Shown: positions 46,674-58,747 of the stretch, one piece after another | How positions within the stretch are numbered: the first letter of the stretch is position 1 | Layout of the letters: each line of letters begins with the position of its first letter | Source: Gymnopilus junonius | Taxonomy: Eukaryota > Basidiomycota > Agaricomycetes > Agaricales > Galerinaceae | Length of the DNA: 64,000 bases | Assembly (NCBI GenBank): GCA_015501075.1 | Contig: JADNYJ010000006.1 | Location: 434,001-498,000 of the forward strand | Direction: 5' to 3' | Position numbers and translations under genes: made by a program | Notes under the pieces: model-generated | Database searches by the model: none | Seen by the model: only the letters and a program-made list of their open reading frames with translations | What the model was told of the DNA's origin: nothing

Positions 46674-49600
46674 ATGAATGTTTCAATCTATAATGTTCAT
46701 CACGAAACCGACAAATGGACTGTTATTCGCAAGATAGCGGGCATCCTTCATTCTGATGACTTTGCTCCTGTCATCGATGGCGGGAGGCCCGTCAACTTTG
46801 CTGTCGAGCTATTTTCCTCTGATCCTGGTAGCTTACGCATCAATGGCAGAGGAACCTTGACTCTGCCCGATGAGGCGATTGGAAAAAAGTTCCTCGCCTA
46901 CGTAAATGGCTTGAAAGGCAAGGAAGCCGTCGAGAAACTTACGATTGGAAATAGGAAGCTACGATTCGGAAGCTCGAATGCCCAGCTGAGGAAAGACCTA
47001 ACATTCAGGGTATCAAGGACACCATATATAGATCCAGATATTGAAGAAGAATATCTCTCAAAGGTCGCACAACTCAAAGACGATGTAAAGTTCAAGTTGC
47101 GTGTTGATACCGTTCAATTTGGCATTTTCTATCGACAGAAATATCCCGGACCTCGCGCTTTCTCCGTCGAATGGCATCACAAGTATGGAGGCGACTCAAA
47201 CGAGTATGCTGATCTCAAGTTTAAATATGATCACAAACTCATTCGCGTCAAGGTGATATGTCCACTTGGCTTTTTCGAGCTTGTAGCACTAATGCTATCT
47301 TAAATAGCTCGGAAGCGGACTGAAAGACCATGAATTGAAAGGGCGCTTTATTCTGATAAGCTTTTCAAGCATCCGGAAGATTGCATTAGGTTACGATTAT
47401 GGAAAGCCTTGTGAGTTCGCTTAGTTACCAAAATCTCACAGCCAAATCAAAACTGTTATAGATATTTGCTTTGACACAATCACTCCCCCTGTTTTGGAAG
47501 AAAGACCATTCCATCGTTCGCATACCGGGAAGCACCATATTGATAATCGAAAATACAAGCAACGCATAGGCGCCATAGATGATGCTCACACCATCGTAGC
47601 ACCTTACACACCACATCTCCGCATCCTTCTTTACCACGATGTCTCGAAAGAAGATCCTCTTAGCGTATTCCGCCAAGCATGCAAAATTGCCGGCCTAGCA
47701 GACAGCATGATCATTGACCTCACTCCACCTGGCGCCGAACGGGTTGAAACCTTTGAAAACAGGTTTTTCGAACGCCAGCAAATGAATTTACTTCGCAAGG
47801 AATTTATCGAGTTCGACTGGCCAATTGCCTTTCAACTAGAATCCTTATTGCATAACGGTCTTATTCATACAGGAGACATGAAGGGTTTAATTCCACGTGT
47901 CAAGGGATCGCCAACACCATCATCGTGGGTGACCTCTTAAGATATTATAACGAAGCCTTGCAGATACGATCCCGTGAGGAAAGTCCTATCAGATGCTTTG
48001 AGCGCGTCCAAAAAAATTTCAAGTTCTCTGCCCCTCGTACCCCTCGCAATGCATTCTCCTGTTATCACGTCACATTCACACCCACCCGCATGATATTGGA
48101 AGGGCCTTATCCCTCCGACTCAAACAGTATTATTCGACGATATCAAAACTTTGAAGAACACTTTATCCGTGTCGATTTTCGTGACGAAGATCGTCTTCGG
48201 TACCGATGGATAGGCAGGTAGATGGAACTTCTTTTGTCAGAAAACGCGTTGGGAATACCCTGAAGCAAGGATTTGAACTCGCTGGTCGCAAATTTGAATT
48301 CTTGGCTTATTCCAACTCCGCGTTGAAGGAACACGCAGTCTGGTTCGTGAACCCCTTTGACGATCCCGAGAAAGGCTGTGTAAACGCAGCTTCCATACGC
48401 GCTTCAATCGGGAATTTCGCAGGGACAAAACTATTAAAGCAGCCATCTAAATATGCTGCACGTTTAGCTCAAGCATTTACTGCCACCGAATCGTCCGTGG
48501 GTGTTTCAAAGGATGAATGGGAGGGAAGTACCAGATCTAGGAAAAGATCCTTACTTGTTCACAGACGGTGTCGGTACAATCTCAAAGTCACTAGCCGATA
48601 GGATCTGGGACAAGCTTTGTAAAGCGGGACGTAGTCCTGGCACTCTCAAACCATCTGCAGTAAGATTTTCCCCCTCTGATTGTTCGAGAGATAACGATAA
48701 GTATTTGAAAGTACCAAATTAGATTTCTAGGTTACAAGGGCGTTGTGGCCATTGACGAGCAGCTAGACAAAAACGAAAATGGAATTCATATGCGCCTCAG
48801 ACCTTCTATGAAAAAATTCGAAGTATTGGATGATGAAGAGGCGTCAAATCGAAATTGGTCCGAGCTTTTGAACACCCTAGCACTTGCTATCTGAATCGGT
48901 GAGTATACGTTCTACTGGTTTATACATCCTATTTTAAGATGAACTTTGTTAAAATAGGCCCTTGGTAATGCTTCTCGAAAATCTCGGTGTACGAAAGGAA
49001 GCTTTCGAGGCGCTCCAAAATGACGCTGTCGCCAATGCAAAGCTGATTGACCAGTCGATTACCAAATTTCTTGACCTCATATCAGTCCATCATCTTGGAG
49101 AATCCTACAAACTAGGACATGTCTTAACTCAGCTTCGCGATCAGTATAACATGGAGCTTAGATCGAGCCATAACGATGATACGAGAGCCATGGACAATCC
49201 CTTCTGGCGTCAATTACGCCAAGTCGCAATGAGGCACGTCTTGCGAGATATCAGGCATCGTGCAAGAATTCCTATCCATGACAGTTATCAATTGGTTGGT
49301 GTGGCGGATGAGGGACCTGCCTATCAAGCAGCTGGGTATGAAAATGTTTTCACCCTCAACGAGGGGTATATTTTTGGTATGTCCGACTTCTGCATCAGCC
49401 TTTCGTTTTTCACCTGATCCTTCAGTACAAAAGTCTGTATTCAGAAACCAAATGAAGAGCCTAGATGGATTGAAGGCAATGTCAGCATTTCGAGAAGTCC
49501 TGTCACACATCCCGGTGATAGTAAGTTTTGATAATGCCGGCCGTATTCTCTCTCAAATCAGGTCATATCAGTACAACGTGTTCATGCTATTGGCAAACCG

Positions 49601-50993
49601 CCTGAAGGGATGCTTTGCTTGTTCAGTCACCTCCGAAACGTCGTTGTTATGCCTTCTACAGGTAAAGTATGTCCCGCTAAAATCCTTGCTTGACTGATTA
49701 ATTGTTGGATAGGCTCTCGATCCCTAGCATCATGTCTTGCCGGCGGTGATGTTGATGGGTCTGTTTACTACTCGCTCGTTGATTCTTTCTAACATACCTG
49801 CCTAGAGATCTTTTTGCAGTCATTGATCACGGACCCATATTGCCACGCACTATGCATGAACCTGCTTCATATCAAGGACTTCATACATGGGAACTCCAAG
49901 ATAGGGATAGCACGGTTGATGACATCTGCGACTTTGTAGTCGAGTATATTAACACTGATATCTTGGTATGTCGTTCTAAATAGACTTCATTAGCTGCCAT
50001 CATTGAGGAGTCTCCCTAGGGTCTTTTATCAGACACACTCCTCGTGATTGCTGGTAAGTAAAAACATTGCTGCATGACGTTACTATGATGTATCTCATCC
50101 TCATACTAGATCAATCAAGCGTATGTCTTCAGGATATTTATTCGTTAAAAATGCTAAGCAAAGTTCAAACTTTAGGAGGGTATGAAAGACAAAATATGCC
50201 TCAAACTTGCAGAACTATGCTCCCATGTAAGTGAGTTCAATGTTTAAATATCTCGCAAATAGTCATCTCCTTTTGCAAGGCGGTCGATTATCCCAAACAA
50301 GGGACACCTCCAAATTTTGAGCCAGACCAAATTCCTCATACACTCATCCGCTACAAACCTGATTGGCATGCTGCAGAAGTAGTCTCCCGGCGGAAATCTG
50401 ACTATTACAAGTCCACCACAGCTCTCGGTGTCCTGTATCGTGCCAGTGAGCTCCAAGTTCTGGATGATGACTCACTCCCTATCCTCGAAAAAGGGATGCA
50501 AGGGTGTGAACCACTTTCAGATCCCATCTCTATTAACCTCCTGGGTCGGGTAAAGGAGTTTTTAGGAGATTCTGCAATTGTCGACGTCAACAACCATTCT
50601 TCAGCCAAGCCAGTGGCTGAAATCTTCAGCCGTTATGTGGATGAATTGCGTTATATTTGCGCCACCCATACCCTATCTGATAGCTCTGGAGGCAGACTAT
50701 CAGAAGTTGAAGTTGTCATGGGCACTATTCTTGCCAAATGCACCCAACATCGCTGGAGGTCTGAGCGCATTCATCGGATGGGCCACCATGCCCGGGAGCT
50801 GGTGCAAGATGTTCAATACAGCTTATGCAAAAACATCGAAAAGGCATCCTACCTTGAAGCTTCACAAGGATTGGAACTTGCTTGGGTCGCCTGGAACTTC
50901 AGCCTTGCCAAAGGAGATGATTTCGGAGCTCAATCTTTCAGCCTTATTGCCCTGGGAGTCATTTTCGAGTGTTTAATTCAGCTAAGTAAATAA
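46674..50993 (+). CDS. Cellular RNA-dependent RNA polymerase of the RNA-silencing (QDE-1/RdRP) family, with several frame breaks
   Basis: Makes double-stranded RNA that feeds Dicer in fungal quelling. Start MNVSIYNVHHETDKWTVI. Family blocks include YICFDTITPPVLEERPFHR, RRYQNFEEHFIRVDFRDED, PYLFTDGVGTISKSLADRIW, GYKGVVAIDEQL, HPSTCYLNRPLVMLLE and the catalytic loop SCLAGGDVDGDLFAVIDHGP (DxDGD, split by an intron at about 49.79 kb). AVDYPKQGTPPNFEPDQIPH and a helical C-terminus ending LGVIFECLIQLSK follow. About ten short introns. Apparent one-base shifts occur near 47.90, 48.21 and 48.53 kb, with an offsetting pair near 48.86-48.88 kb. Some lie in G or T runs. Either the gene is decaying or this stretch is badly sequenced. 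Confidence 0.82.
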
Positions 50994-51266
50994 ACGATGA
51001 TAACAAAATTTCGGTCAAGCCTCACCGACATGCCGTCCCCGCCTCTCACCCGTGCCTCTCGATATTTGGCATCTCTCCAATCAGTTTTATCTTCCAAATT
51101 CAAGGGGTTGTCAAACATAATAAAAATTTTATATGAAAGACGATGAATGACTATTGTAGGCCACTAGTAAACGTTGATGTGACTTGGGTAGTCCCATCTG
51201 GTACAGTGGACACTGGACGGGCGCTGGGGATACATAGTTAAAATCGTGCATACAAGGAATTGCATT
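50994..51266. other. 3' flank of the RdRP gene
   Basis: Short non-coding stretch before the diverged repeats. No terminator-like or RNA feature is recognised. Confidence 0.4.
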
Positions 51267-52205
51267 ATCACCAGCCATGGCTCAAGAATAGAAAAGTCAG
51301 TATCGCTGAAATCGTTCTGAAGGCCCCAGTTGGGCTCCAGAGGTCAAAGTAATATGCAGATATATCCATTATAGGGGCGTTTCGGTGCTGTGCGAAGGTT
51401 AGAATAACCGGCACGAAGGTGTAAAAGGTTATTTCGAGACTTTCGGTAAGCGCAGGGATCTGGGAAGGCGAGGACAAAAAGAGACGAAGTGAACCAGCCA
51501 GAAGGTAACGAGTCAGGGGCTGAGAACTGCTGATGCACTGATTTACGGATACCAAACGTAGCTGGAATACCAGCAACTAACCAAGGGGCCAAGATGAGAC
51601 GAACCAGGTCCGAAAACATGAGTAGATGTGGCGCAGCGAACGTCTCACGCCACAAAAAGGGTCGAATCTGCGGCTGCGGAGTAACAGAAAAAATTTATCG
51701 CGAGAGCATCACAGTCCACAGGGATGTATAGATTTTTTAGAGAAGGAAACTAATCGGAAGGAAACTAATCGGAAGGCAACGAATTAGGCGAGAATTGACA
51801 GCTGCACGTTGCACCTCCCATGAATACCAAATGGAGCTCATGCAGAGGTTCGCCATTTGGATATCCGAAATCGTGTGTGGTCAGAATCATATTTTCCTCA
51901 GAACCGAAAAATCAATATACATTCGAGAATGTTCTGAAAGCCCGGGTGGACTCTAGAGTCCAGAGAGATTCAAAGGCATAGATGAGGAACGTTTTGGTGC
52001 TGCGCAAAAAGCGATATCAGTGTCCTGTGCACCAGCGGTGCCCAAAGGTGTAAAAAATATTCTGAGACTTTGCGGTAAGGGCAGGGTGCTTGGGACGTGA
52101 GTACAGAAAGAGACGAAAGGAACCAGCCGGAAGGCAACGAGTCAGGCGAAGCAGAAGGGGCTGAAAGCACCAATTTACGAATACCAAATTGAGCTTAAGG
52201 AGGGC
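51267..52205. repeat. Two diverged direct copies of a ~300-bp unit plus a partial third
   Basis: Copy 1 (about 51270-51575) and copy 2 (about 51890-52200) share, in order, TGCGnnAA, AAGGTGTAAAA, GAGACTTnnGGTAAG, AAAAGAGACGAA, GAACCAGCC and AACGAGTCAGG. A fragment near 51755-51800 (CGGAAGGCAACGAATTAGGCG) looks like part of a third copy. Next to it is a 15-bp tandem duplication (GGAAACTAATCGGAA). Minus-strand frames across the copies give related peptides but have no start or splice evidence, so coding status is open. Confidence 0.6.
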
Positions 52206-53399
52206 TGAGAGTGCCGAGCCCTGTGGAGATCTGAAAACCAGCCTTTTGGTCAATCGATATCGAGATAGAAGATCCCTTTTTCAAATGACCGTGTCAATCC
52301 CTGAGTGCAACCGTGGAGTCATTTCGCCAGAATACATAGAATTGAAATTTGAAAGAGGGAATGTGAAGGCGGTGAGTAGGCGGTGTCCTACAGAGAAGAA
52401 CTCTGCTCTTCGAGAACGTCTGGAGCCGAAGATTGAATCAGATCCATAGCTGCCAACTGGAATGTCGACAAGGTTTCCTGGAGCCAAAGAACGCAGTGGG
52501 ATTAACCGGAACGTTCACTGTTTGGTTCAATGCCAACATGTCCGGTGATCACAGACATCGGCCGAGGCTTCGCCTCCTATGAGCGCGTAGACTGTTCTCA
52601 GACGAAGCAGGCATGATTTTCGCAAGTTTGCTGTTCAAAGACTGCTGAATGTAAGTGGAGATTCGAGAATTTGAGTACGAGATTGAAATTGTGACACTAC
52701 GCGGTGGCACGGTGCACGTGGTATCGTAACAGGCTCTTTTTGGACTCTGAGCGCGTCTTGCCTCCGCCGACAATGTTACTGACTCCCAATTGCTCTGCGA
52801 TATGATTCTCCTGGCCCAGTTATTGTTATTTTCGCTGTTTCACTTAGCCTGCGTGGACATCGGCCCTCCAACCTTTTTGTCTGAGCGAGAACAAATATTT
52901 TTATTCATCAATCACAAGCCCGAATTTCTGTCAGAAGCGCCCACAAATTAACATGAATTAGGAACGATATAGCCACACTGTCCGCATGGTGCAGGTTCTT
53001 CTTGGACACGCGGCGGTTGTATCGATCCTAATTGATAGTGATTTGGGGTGGAAGCAAAAGCATGGAGGTGTGTTTCCTCGGCAGAATAATAAGATCGAGA
53101 TTTTGCCAAAAGGAGTACAACGGTCATGGCCATGGATGGTGACTGATAAAAGGGCAGCCATTTCATGTCAGCCCTTCATTCCGACTTTGCTTTTTCCCCA
53201 CCATCTGCCCTCGAGACGTTCTCCCCAAGAGACGTTTTCTGTGCTCGCTCTTGCCTGGCATGACTCTTATGGTGTTCGACTGTGACGCACATGAGCAGTT
53301 CCTCCAAGGGCGGGTAGATCACTGGGCGTTTACCAAAACAGTGAGGTCGCCTTGTGTTCGATATCTTCCTCATTGACTGACGCCCTTCTCATCTTCGAC
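52206..53399. other. Non-coding stretch
   Basis: About 1.2 kb without a recognisable gene, RNA or repeat. Only short unsupported frames on both strands. Confidence 0.5.
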
Positions 53400-53432
53400 A
53401 GTAATCTCTACCATGCCTTCGGGCGTTTACTT

Positions 53433-54445
53433 GGGCGTTATGGATGATGGTTGATCTCACTACCTATCAGGCCCGTCTAATGTGAGGGTTGATCCCATTT
53501 CCATTGCGCCCAACATGCCAGCCATGCTGTCTCTTTGAGCGGATGGCTGCCAACTAACCATCACAATGAACAAGTGCGTTCTTTTTATGTCTGTTATATT
53601 CCTCATTGGTTGATACTTTGCCATGTTCAGATATACCACGCTTTCGGGCATTTTTTCTTCTCTTCTCTGAGTCATCCTGGGCGCGGTCGATCTACCTACC
53701 TATCAGGCTCTTCCACTTGCGACAACGCGGGTGGGGGATGACCTGTGTAAAGTTTGACAGATCTCAACCTGCCGCGCTCTGATCCGAGCACCTACACCAT
53801 TTGTTCTGACTGTTCTTCTTTCCTCTCCTAGTAATGGATGGTCACTCTGCCTACATATCAGGCTCCTCTCGGCGAGGATGACCTGTGTAATGATCCCAGA
53901 ACCCATTCCATCGCGGCCACTTCTCTGAATATCCGAATATCCGAATCTCCAAATCCTCAAACCTCCAAAACATTTTCCTCTTACTCTCTACTTGGGCGTT
54001 ATGGATGGTCGTCTGCCTACTTATCAGGCTCCTTCCCTTGAAGGATGACCTGTGTAGCAAATATTCGGACCCCATCCAGTCTAATCAGGCAAGGGTGGCG
54101 ACTGCCTACTTATCAGGCTCTTCTATATACGAAGATGGCCCTGTGTAGTTAATACCAGGAACTGTTCCATAACGTCCAAGGGCCTACTCGACTGAGGGCT
54201 TAATGCGGTCGAGAGTATTGGGCCTGCTTGAGCGTCGTTTGTTCGTCGCCAAGTGGGCATCCCCACCAGTGGTAAGTTCTTTTCGTAACCGCCATTGATT
54301 CTCTCTAACTGACTCTTTTTCTTCTTCTTCGGTAGCTTTACCCTATTCCACGATTTTATCGTCCGACTCCTTTCCGACGGCATAGCCGCCCTTGAGACCC
54401 TTGGGCGTGATGGATGATGAGCTGCCTACCCAGCGGTAAAGATAA
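53433..54445 (+). repeat. Diverged tandem array: conserved core plus variable hairpin
   Basis: At least five copies of a core related to CTGCCTACTTATCAGGCTC lie at about 53459, 53691, 53847, 54013 and 54102. A partial copy lies at 54421 and a weaker one near 53533. Three or four are followed by a short hairpin and then GATGACCTGTGTA(A/G). Several are preceded by GGGCGTTATGGATG or a variant. The hairpin stems differ but stay paired: CCTC/GAGG, CCTTC/GAAGG, TCTTC/GAAGA and CCAC/GTGG. In one frame the core reads LPTYQA after a short ATG-GAT start (MDGRLPTYQAP). The array is either an RNA/DNA structural repeat or a set of small-peptide relics. Confidence 0.6.
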
Positions 54446-55067
54446 TCGGATCTCATCCATCACGCTTAAAAGAACCGTTTATTTTGTAACACTATCTTTC
54501 ATATTCTTTACCTTTTTTTTCTCTTCGAACGGAACTGCACTATTGCGAGATACATCTCGTAGTAGGACGATTTCCCTTTTCCCCCGAGGAAGAGAGGCCT
54601 GTCTCTAACAAGTCTCCTTGATGCTTCTGTGAATTTTCGTTTTATTTGACCAAAGGGATCTGGCCAGATCTTGCAAGAGATGCTGATACATCAGCTGATT
54701 TGATGCACTCAGTTCTGCAAATCGAGTACGACTCTTCCTCTTCTGCAGACATCAAGAAACAAAGTACATAACAGGGTAGGCAGTATGCTATTGTATTTAT
54801 GTGAATTTTTGTGGAGGCCAAATGCGAGAAGAAGGTTTGCAAAAGTGGACAGTTTCAAACTCCCCATCGTTTCAAACTCTCGATCAACGATAGTACTGTA
54901 GTATCCTGGTTGTAAGTATTGGTTCTGCGAATATTTATAAAATCGGCCTGTGCAAGGCAAGACCGAGAAGGCCGGAAGCACCGCACTCAACAACGATCAG
55001 ACGTTGACAACTCCCTTTCAACTTATACCACCATGTAAGCTGGCTTGCTATATCATACTTTACGCTC
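54446..55067. other. Intergenic region
   Basis: Two overlapping minus-strand frames of 66 and 94 codons occur (54.64-54.99 kb) but neither has recognisable features. Confidence 0.45.
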
Positions 55068-55811
55068 ATGGCAGATTCATCAATCCCTTTGGCCAAGACA
55101 GACCCTCCACCCAATTTTTTCTCTGATTATTCCGTTGTGTTGTCGGTGCCCCTAAAGAGGCGTATGCAGTTCTCGGAACCTCTGCAGGCCACGAACGCGT
55201 GTGTCGACTATCCAAGCTCTGCGCAGAATTCAAGTTACTGGAAAAGGATGCCGTTGACCTTCCAGTCCCTGCACATCCGGATGGCAAGACATTAAAGGAT
55301 GTTGCTGTGCGAACGTCTGTTGCGACTGCTGGCGTAGACGGAAGTAGGAATCAGGACGAGCAGGGCGGGGGCATACAAATCACACGTCAACACTTCACAA
55401 TGGAGGAAACAGTGCCCCTCCTGTTTGGCTTGCTAAAATCCAAAGTACTTCTGACAGGAACTCTTTCTTGGGACGACTCTGTTCTTTCATCATCATCCTC
55501 GGAACCGTCCTCCGAAACAGAATCCTCTGACAATCAGGATGACAGCCCTTTGTACGCTCTATATGAGTCTATTGCAAGCGGCAGTGGACTTGTTGTATGG
55601 AAATTGCGAACATTTACCAAAGAAGTGGGCGACCCGGAGAAGACAAGAGTGACAGAACGGGTAGAGGGCTGGGCGCCGAAATTGCTGAGGGCCATTGTGC
55701 AAAATGAGACTACAAAGGGGCACAGGTTTGTGCTTTGTACTTTGTTGTCCTTTTCCGAACTGATTTTCTTTCAGAGCTCACATGGACTCGTACCATACAC
55801 TTTTCTAGATG
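55068..55811 (+). CDS. Hypothetical protein with one apparent frame break
   Basis: The frame from MADSSIPLAKTDPPPNFFSD runs to about 55147, where one base seems missing. It then continues as GAPKEAYAVLGTSAGHERVCRLSKLCAEFKLLEKDAVD. A middle section has an acidic Ser run (SSSSSEPSSETESSDNQDDS). After an intron at about 55728-55776 the protein ends HRAHMDSYHTLF at 55811. The segment around HERVCRLSKLCAEFKLLEKD looks like a conserved helix. I recognise no family. The alternative of reading through the intron gives a longer but less plausible C-terminus. Confidence 0.45.
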
Positions 55812-57197
55812 CTGTAGAGGACATTTTCCCTAATTATGCCTTTCCAGAGTTTTCCAGAGCCTTTGTAGGGTTGGTTTCTTGCTATACTGTACACGTGCGC
55901 AGTATATCCATTTATTCGAAGTGGAAAGGTGATCGACCTTGGCCGTGCCTTTCTGAGCCTCATTTTATTAAATTAACGGAGGAGAGAGATAGAATCGCAT
56001 GTGGAATCAAAGGGCACAGCAGCGTACAAGGAATTCGAATGCGTGGCTAATTCATTCATGGCCACGAGGGTTTGCCACTCATTTCCGTTTTCGGCAAAGT
56101 TAATGGATGGCCCTAAAAAATGAAGGGTGTCGGAGTATAATGCCGCGTCTTTTACTAGTCGATAATGGATATCCATGCGCAGCCATATCCATTGTCCCAA
56201 GGACGTATAAAATTCCCCACCGAAGAGTCGGCAATCCATTTAGAGGCACAAAAGCAACTACCCAATCCTAGAAAACCCGTTATCACTTACACCCTGAAAT
56301 CCTTGCATGAGTTGAAAACCCGTTGATCGCGCTCAAAGCGTCTCTACGGACTCTAGTACTTACGTAGTTATGTTTATAGTTTATATCGTATTTTTGCCAA
56401 TCTGACTGTAATATGAAGAGTACACATTTACCCCGTTATTTCCCATCAAACTACATATATGACGAGCTTTCGCCTTCAACAAAAATTGCAGCTTGCTGGA
56501 AATCTATAGTATATCATTCCGTGTACCATTTTCATCTAATCCGAAATTAAGTTCCGGGTCACCAGTACGGACGGAAAGCAAGGCATACTACAACGGAATT
56601 TTAGATTTAACTAAAGTTATCAGCCTCGAGTGAGTCGAGTCACCCTGCTGCAGAGCCTAGTGGGTCCGCCTCATATCCAGTTGGAGTAATAGTCGGCAAT
56701 CAATATCCTTGTGCCAAACTTGGTGTGGTGCACAATACTTTTTCACCGCCCTTGGTCAACGGTCGCTCAGACTCCGTATTTATTTCACGCTGCGGAACAG
56801 AATAGGTTCCAGCCGTGGACAACATGTTATTTCCGACCTTGACTGTGGCCACATTGCTCGGAGAGAAGCATATACTTAGCTGTGTGTTAACCACGGCCGA
56901 GTTGCTCTACTTTCGGGAGAGTTAAGCTCGTAACATGTCCATGGACGGGTCGGTAAATGCAACGCAAAGTCAAGGAAGTGCTCGAGTAGTATGGCGTACC
57001 TAGAAGTTCCATTTGACCTTCCACTTCCTACATATATAATGTCAATAAAAAGGCCTTTCCACATCCCACTCAGGTTCCTTTCCAAAGCTAAAGTAGCAAC
57101 AGTTCTTCAACACCCTTCAGTGAGCTTCGTAAACAATTTATTTGTTATTGAGGTTTCAGAGAAACTGATAAAATTCACCAACCAGGCACTCACAGTA
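55812..57197. other. Intergenic region
   Basis: About 1.4 kb with no gene-like frame, RNA gene or repeat that I can support. Confidence 0.5.
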
Positions 57198-57614
57198 ATG
57201 TCCACCTTGAAACTTGGGATCGCGTTCTATGCCCAGCAAGATCGTCGCGGCCGTCCAAGGAGCCCTCACTGGGCACTAGTCGCTCATCGGACCAACTATG
57301 CTGCGCCCGACGTGCAGGTATTTCAAGCCCGCTTCCGAGCCGACACCCAGTGGGTCCTCGCACACCGAACTGTCCCTCTTCTCTCCAACGCGTCGAGCTT
57401 GATGGGCGTCATACACATAGCAGATGTTAATATTTCCCCTGGCGTTCTTGACAGCTTCGTGCGATCCTTCCCTGCCAGCAAGAACGACGACGATCCGAGC
57501 GGCAATATAGTTTGGGATTGCTCGAACTGGGTGATTCGTGTTTTGCATTATTTGACTAACCAGAACGTTCTCAGTCTTCCTTGGAGAATTAATGACTTCT
57601 ATCAGAATATATAG
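57198..57614 (+). CDS. Small protein of an unnamed agaricomycete family, copy 1
   Basis: A single exon of 138 residues starting MSTLKLGIAFYAQQDRRGRP. Conserved with the next entry: GxAxYAQQ, RGRPRSPHWALVAH, a V-x-V-x-x-x-R-x-R segment, LMGVIHIADV, SFPASKNDDDPSG, and the Cys-containing WDCSNWVIRVLHYL. The H, C and N positions could suggest a small NlpC/P60-like or papain-like fold, but that is speculation. A longer in-frame upstream extension exists; I prefer the ATG that aligns with copy 2. Confidence 0.6.
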   Translation: MSTLKLGIAFYAQQDRRGRPRSPHWALVAHRTNYAAPDVQVFQARFRADTQWVLAHRTVPLLSNASSLMGVIHIADVNISPGVLDSFVRSFPASKNDDDPSGNIVWDCSNWVIRVLHYLTNQNVLSLPWRINDFYQNI

Positions 57615-58215
57615 CCTAGGATTGAGGTGCTCAAGAATACCCCTCACAATCCCAGTGTCCCTTTGGTCATCCCCCTCGTTGCCTGATGGCTACGCATAGC
57701 CTGATCGCGTTCCCCATAGTACTTGTAGTATGTCTAGTTAATACCGCCCAGTTTCCGTAGAATGTTGTAGACAATAGACTCGGAATCTGTGAATGTTATT
57801 CTCTTCGTTTTCATTCCATCGACCCGAGTGCAGTGCCTCTGGAGTTGTGTCACCTCCTGCCTTTTTGGGATAACCTTCCGAATCCATTTTTCGCCAACTT
57901 GTAGTTTGGTCGGTATCAAAAGAACGCTCATCCACGATGCATATGAAAACGAGTGGGTGACACTATCAGTTACAATAGTAGAGCCCCCATGCGAGTACTG
58001 CTTCCGAGGGAACGTAAAATGGAATTGCCCTTGATCCCAATATCCGAGAGCTCGTCCCACGCTGTCCTATATAATAGCAGAGTGGTTCCATCGTTGATTT
58101 CTTCTCCCTTTACTGCCCACCCGACCATTATCTGCAGAGTAAGTGGCACATAGACCTTTCCTGTCAGATAGGAAAGCTGAAGAGATGAGCGGTCCAGTCA
58201 TTCAAAGCAGACGGG
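57615..58215. other. Spacer between the twin small genes
   Basis: About 600 bp with antisense frames only. It presumably holds the promoter of copy 2. Confidence 0.45.
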
Positions 58216-58747
58216 ATGTCTGCAGCTTCAACCAAAATAGGAATCGCTATCTACGCACAGCAAGGTCCATATGGTCGTCCCCGGAACCCACATTGGTCAC
58301 TTGTGCTACACCCTACATCATTCAGCGCCAAAGATGTAAGGGTATACCACCTCCGGAATCGCGGCAATACATGGTTCTTGGGTCATGAAGTACGGGACCT
58401 ACCCAGAATGGGTGACCTCATCGGCGTGTTGCACGTTGCGGATATTCCGGGGTCAGCGTTCAATGATGCCAAAGAAAACCCACAGAAGGCATTCGGAATA
58501 GACCAGTTAGACGTGTTCATCAAAACGTTCCCTGCGACTAGGAATGGAGACGACCCAAGGCAAGCTTTTCATTTGGTCTTGTGAATCCTATGTCATTCGG
58601 GCATTGGCCTATCTCGGCGAGGCTGGCGCCTTTAAACTCCCTTGTAATCCCGACGGAATGTACGAATATACCAAGAAAAGGATTGCGGCTCTGAAAGCTC
58701 TGCCATCGTCTGCAGATGAGATTACTATTATTTCTTATACAGAATGA
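58216..58747 (+). CDS. Small protein of an unnamed agaricomycete family, copy 2, with one frame break
   Basis: Starts MSAASTKIGIAIYAQQGPYG. It shares GRPRNPHWSLVLHP, GDLIGVLHVADI, TFPATRNGDDP and SCESYVIRALAYLGE with copy 1. The frame shifts by one base near 58558, between GDDP and GKLFIWSCESY; copy 1 shows the uninterrupted order (DDDPSGNIVWDCSN). The C-terminus ends SADEITIISYTE. The single break could be a sequencing error. Confidence 0.55.

Noticed and set aside
53925..53965. Short GAATATCC-like tandem repeat
   Set aside because: Only about two to three imperfect units; too little to call a satellite separate from the surrounding array.
53823..54056. Resemblance of the short MDG...LPTYQAP frames to ribosomal cyclic-peptide precursors of mushrooms
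   Set aside because: The leader/core/follower layout with paired prolines and the usual follower sequence is absent, and the frames are interrupted in most copies.
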